This document shows, in pieces, positions 7,477 to 7,612 of a stretch of 7,612 bases of DNA. The DNA comes from Oscillospiraceae bacterium (lineage in GTDB: Bacteria > Bacillota > Clostridia > Oscillospirales > Ruminococcaceae). How positions within the stretch are numbered: the stretch's first letter is position 1; each line of letters starts with the position of its first letter. Where the stretch lies: the NCBI GenBank assembly GCA_016303235.1, contig JAEDMB010000090.1, positions 1 through 7,612 of the forward strand, written 5' to 3'. Made by a program: the position numbers and the translations under genes. The notes under the pieces are model-generated. The model did no database searches. It worked only from the letters and a program-made list of their open reading frames with translations, and was not told the DNA's origin.

Positions 7477-7522
7477 GCTGTCAGAAATATAGTAAATAAT
7501 GGAAAAAACTGTATTGTTTTTG

Positions 7523-7551
7523 TTGCTTTTTCCGGACTTTTGTGCTATAAT
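7523..7551 (+). promoter_or_regulatory. Promoter of the divergent right-edge gene
   Basis: Plus strand has TTGCTT (7523-7528), a 17-bp spacer and TATAAT (7546-7551) preceded by TGC, an extended -10. The -35 is weak (TTG only). It fires away from the operon promoter, with about 46 bp between the two -35 boxes. Confidence 0.7.
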
Positions 7552-7561
7552 AATTAAAAAA

Positions 7562-7567
7562 AGGAGG
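7562..7567 (+). promoter_or_regulatory. Ribosome binding site of the right-edge gene
   Basis: A perfect AGGAGG, 9 bases before the ATG at 7577. Confidence 0.85.
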
Positions 7568-7576
7568 AGTAAAACT

Positions 7577-7612
7577 ATGAAAAACAAAATACTTGCTTTA
7601 TCCCTTTCGGCA
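7577..7612 (+). CDS. Start of a divergent gene, cut by the right edge; probable exported protein
   Basis: Only 12 codons are visible, MKNKILALSLSA. The two lysines followed by a hydrophobic run look like the beginning of a Sec signal peptide or lipoprotein signal. A strong AGGAGG and an extended -10 promoter upstream make the start credible. Nothing can be said about function. Confidence 0.7.
   Translation, partial: MKNKILALSLSA

Noticed and set aside
7517..7541. T-rich direct repeat (CTTTT twice, 11 bp apart) before the -10 of the right-edge gene, as a second copy of the surface-protein promoter site
   Set aside because: Lacks the CCCC core and sits 4 rather than 7 bp from the -10; low-complexity T tracts explain it.

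Overview
The window looks like chromosomal DNA of a low-GC Gram-positive bacterium, most likely a Ruminococcus-like member of the Clostridia. The reasons are AT-rich coding sequence, AGGAGG-type ribosome sites, TGn-TATAAT promoters, a LytS-type sensor paired with a SARP-type response regulator, and a very large Cna_B-repeat surface protein. The genus is an inference from gene style. No rRNA, tRNA, mobile element or CRISPR array was seen.

Layout. Nearly everything reads leftward (minus strand). Positions 1-4591 hold the first 1530 codons of one giant exported protein whose 3' end lies beyond the left edge. It has a signal peptide, a degenerate N-terminal region, and ten tandem repeats of about 110-160 residues, each anchored by a conserved Trp (K-x-W in eight of them); the tenth is cut by the edge. 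Upstream is a compact three-gene operon: a small two-helix membrane protein (6900-7406), a multi-pass sensor histidine kinase (5464-6876) and a response regulator with a SARP-like DNA-binding domain (4728-5486). The operon has a textbook promoter (TTGACA, 17 bp, TGATATAAT) at 7448-7476. At the right edge a divergent gene starts at 7577 and only its first 12 codons are visible.

How the parts may work together. The 136-bp gap between the regulator and the surface-protein gene holds a good extended -10 box but no recognisable -35. In place of the -35 lies a tandem 9-bp direct repeat (TTCCCCTTT) with an 11-bp period, ending 7 bp before the -10. This is close to the geometry of activator sites bound by SARP-family regulators. 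The simplest hypothesis is that the membrane sensor and its SARP-like regulator switch on the giant surface protein next door. Within that protein, the first two Trp-anchored repeats appear to have lost the residues needed for the internal isopeptide crosslink that the later repeats keep.
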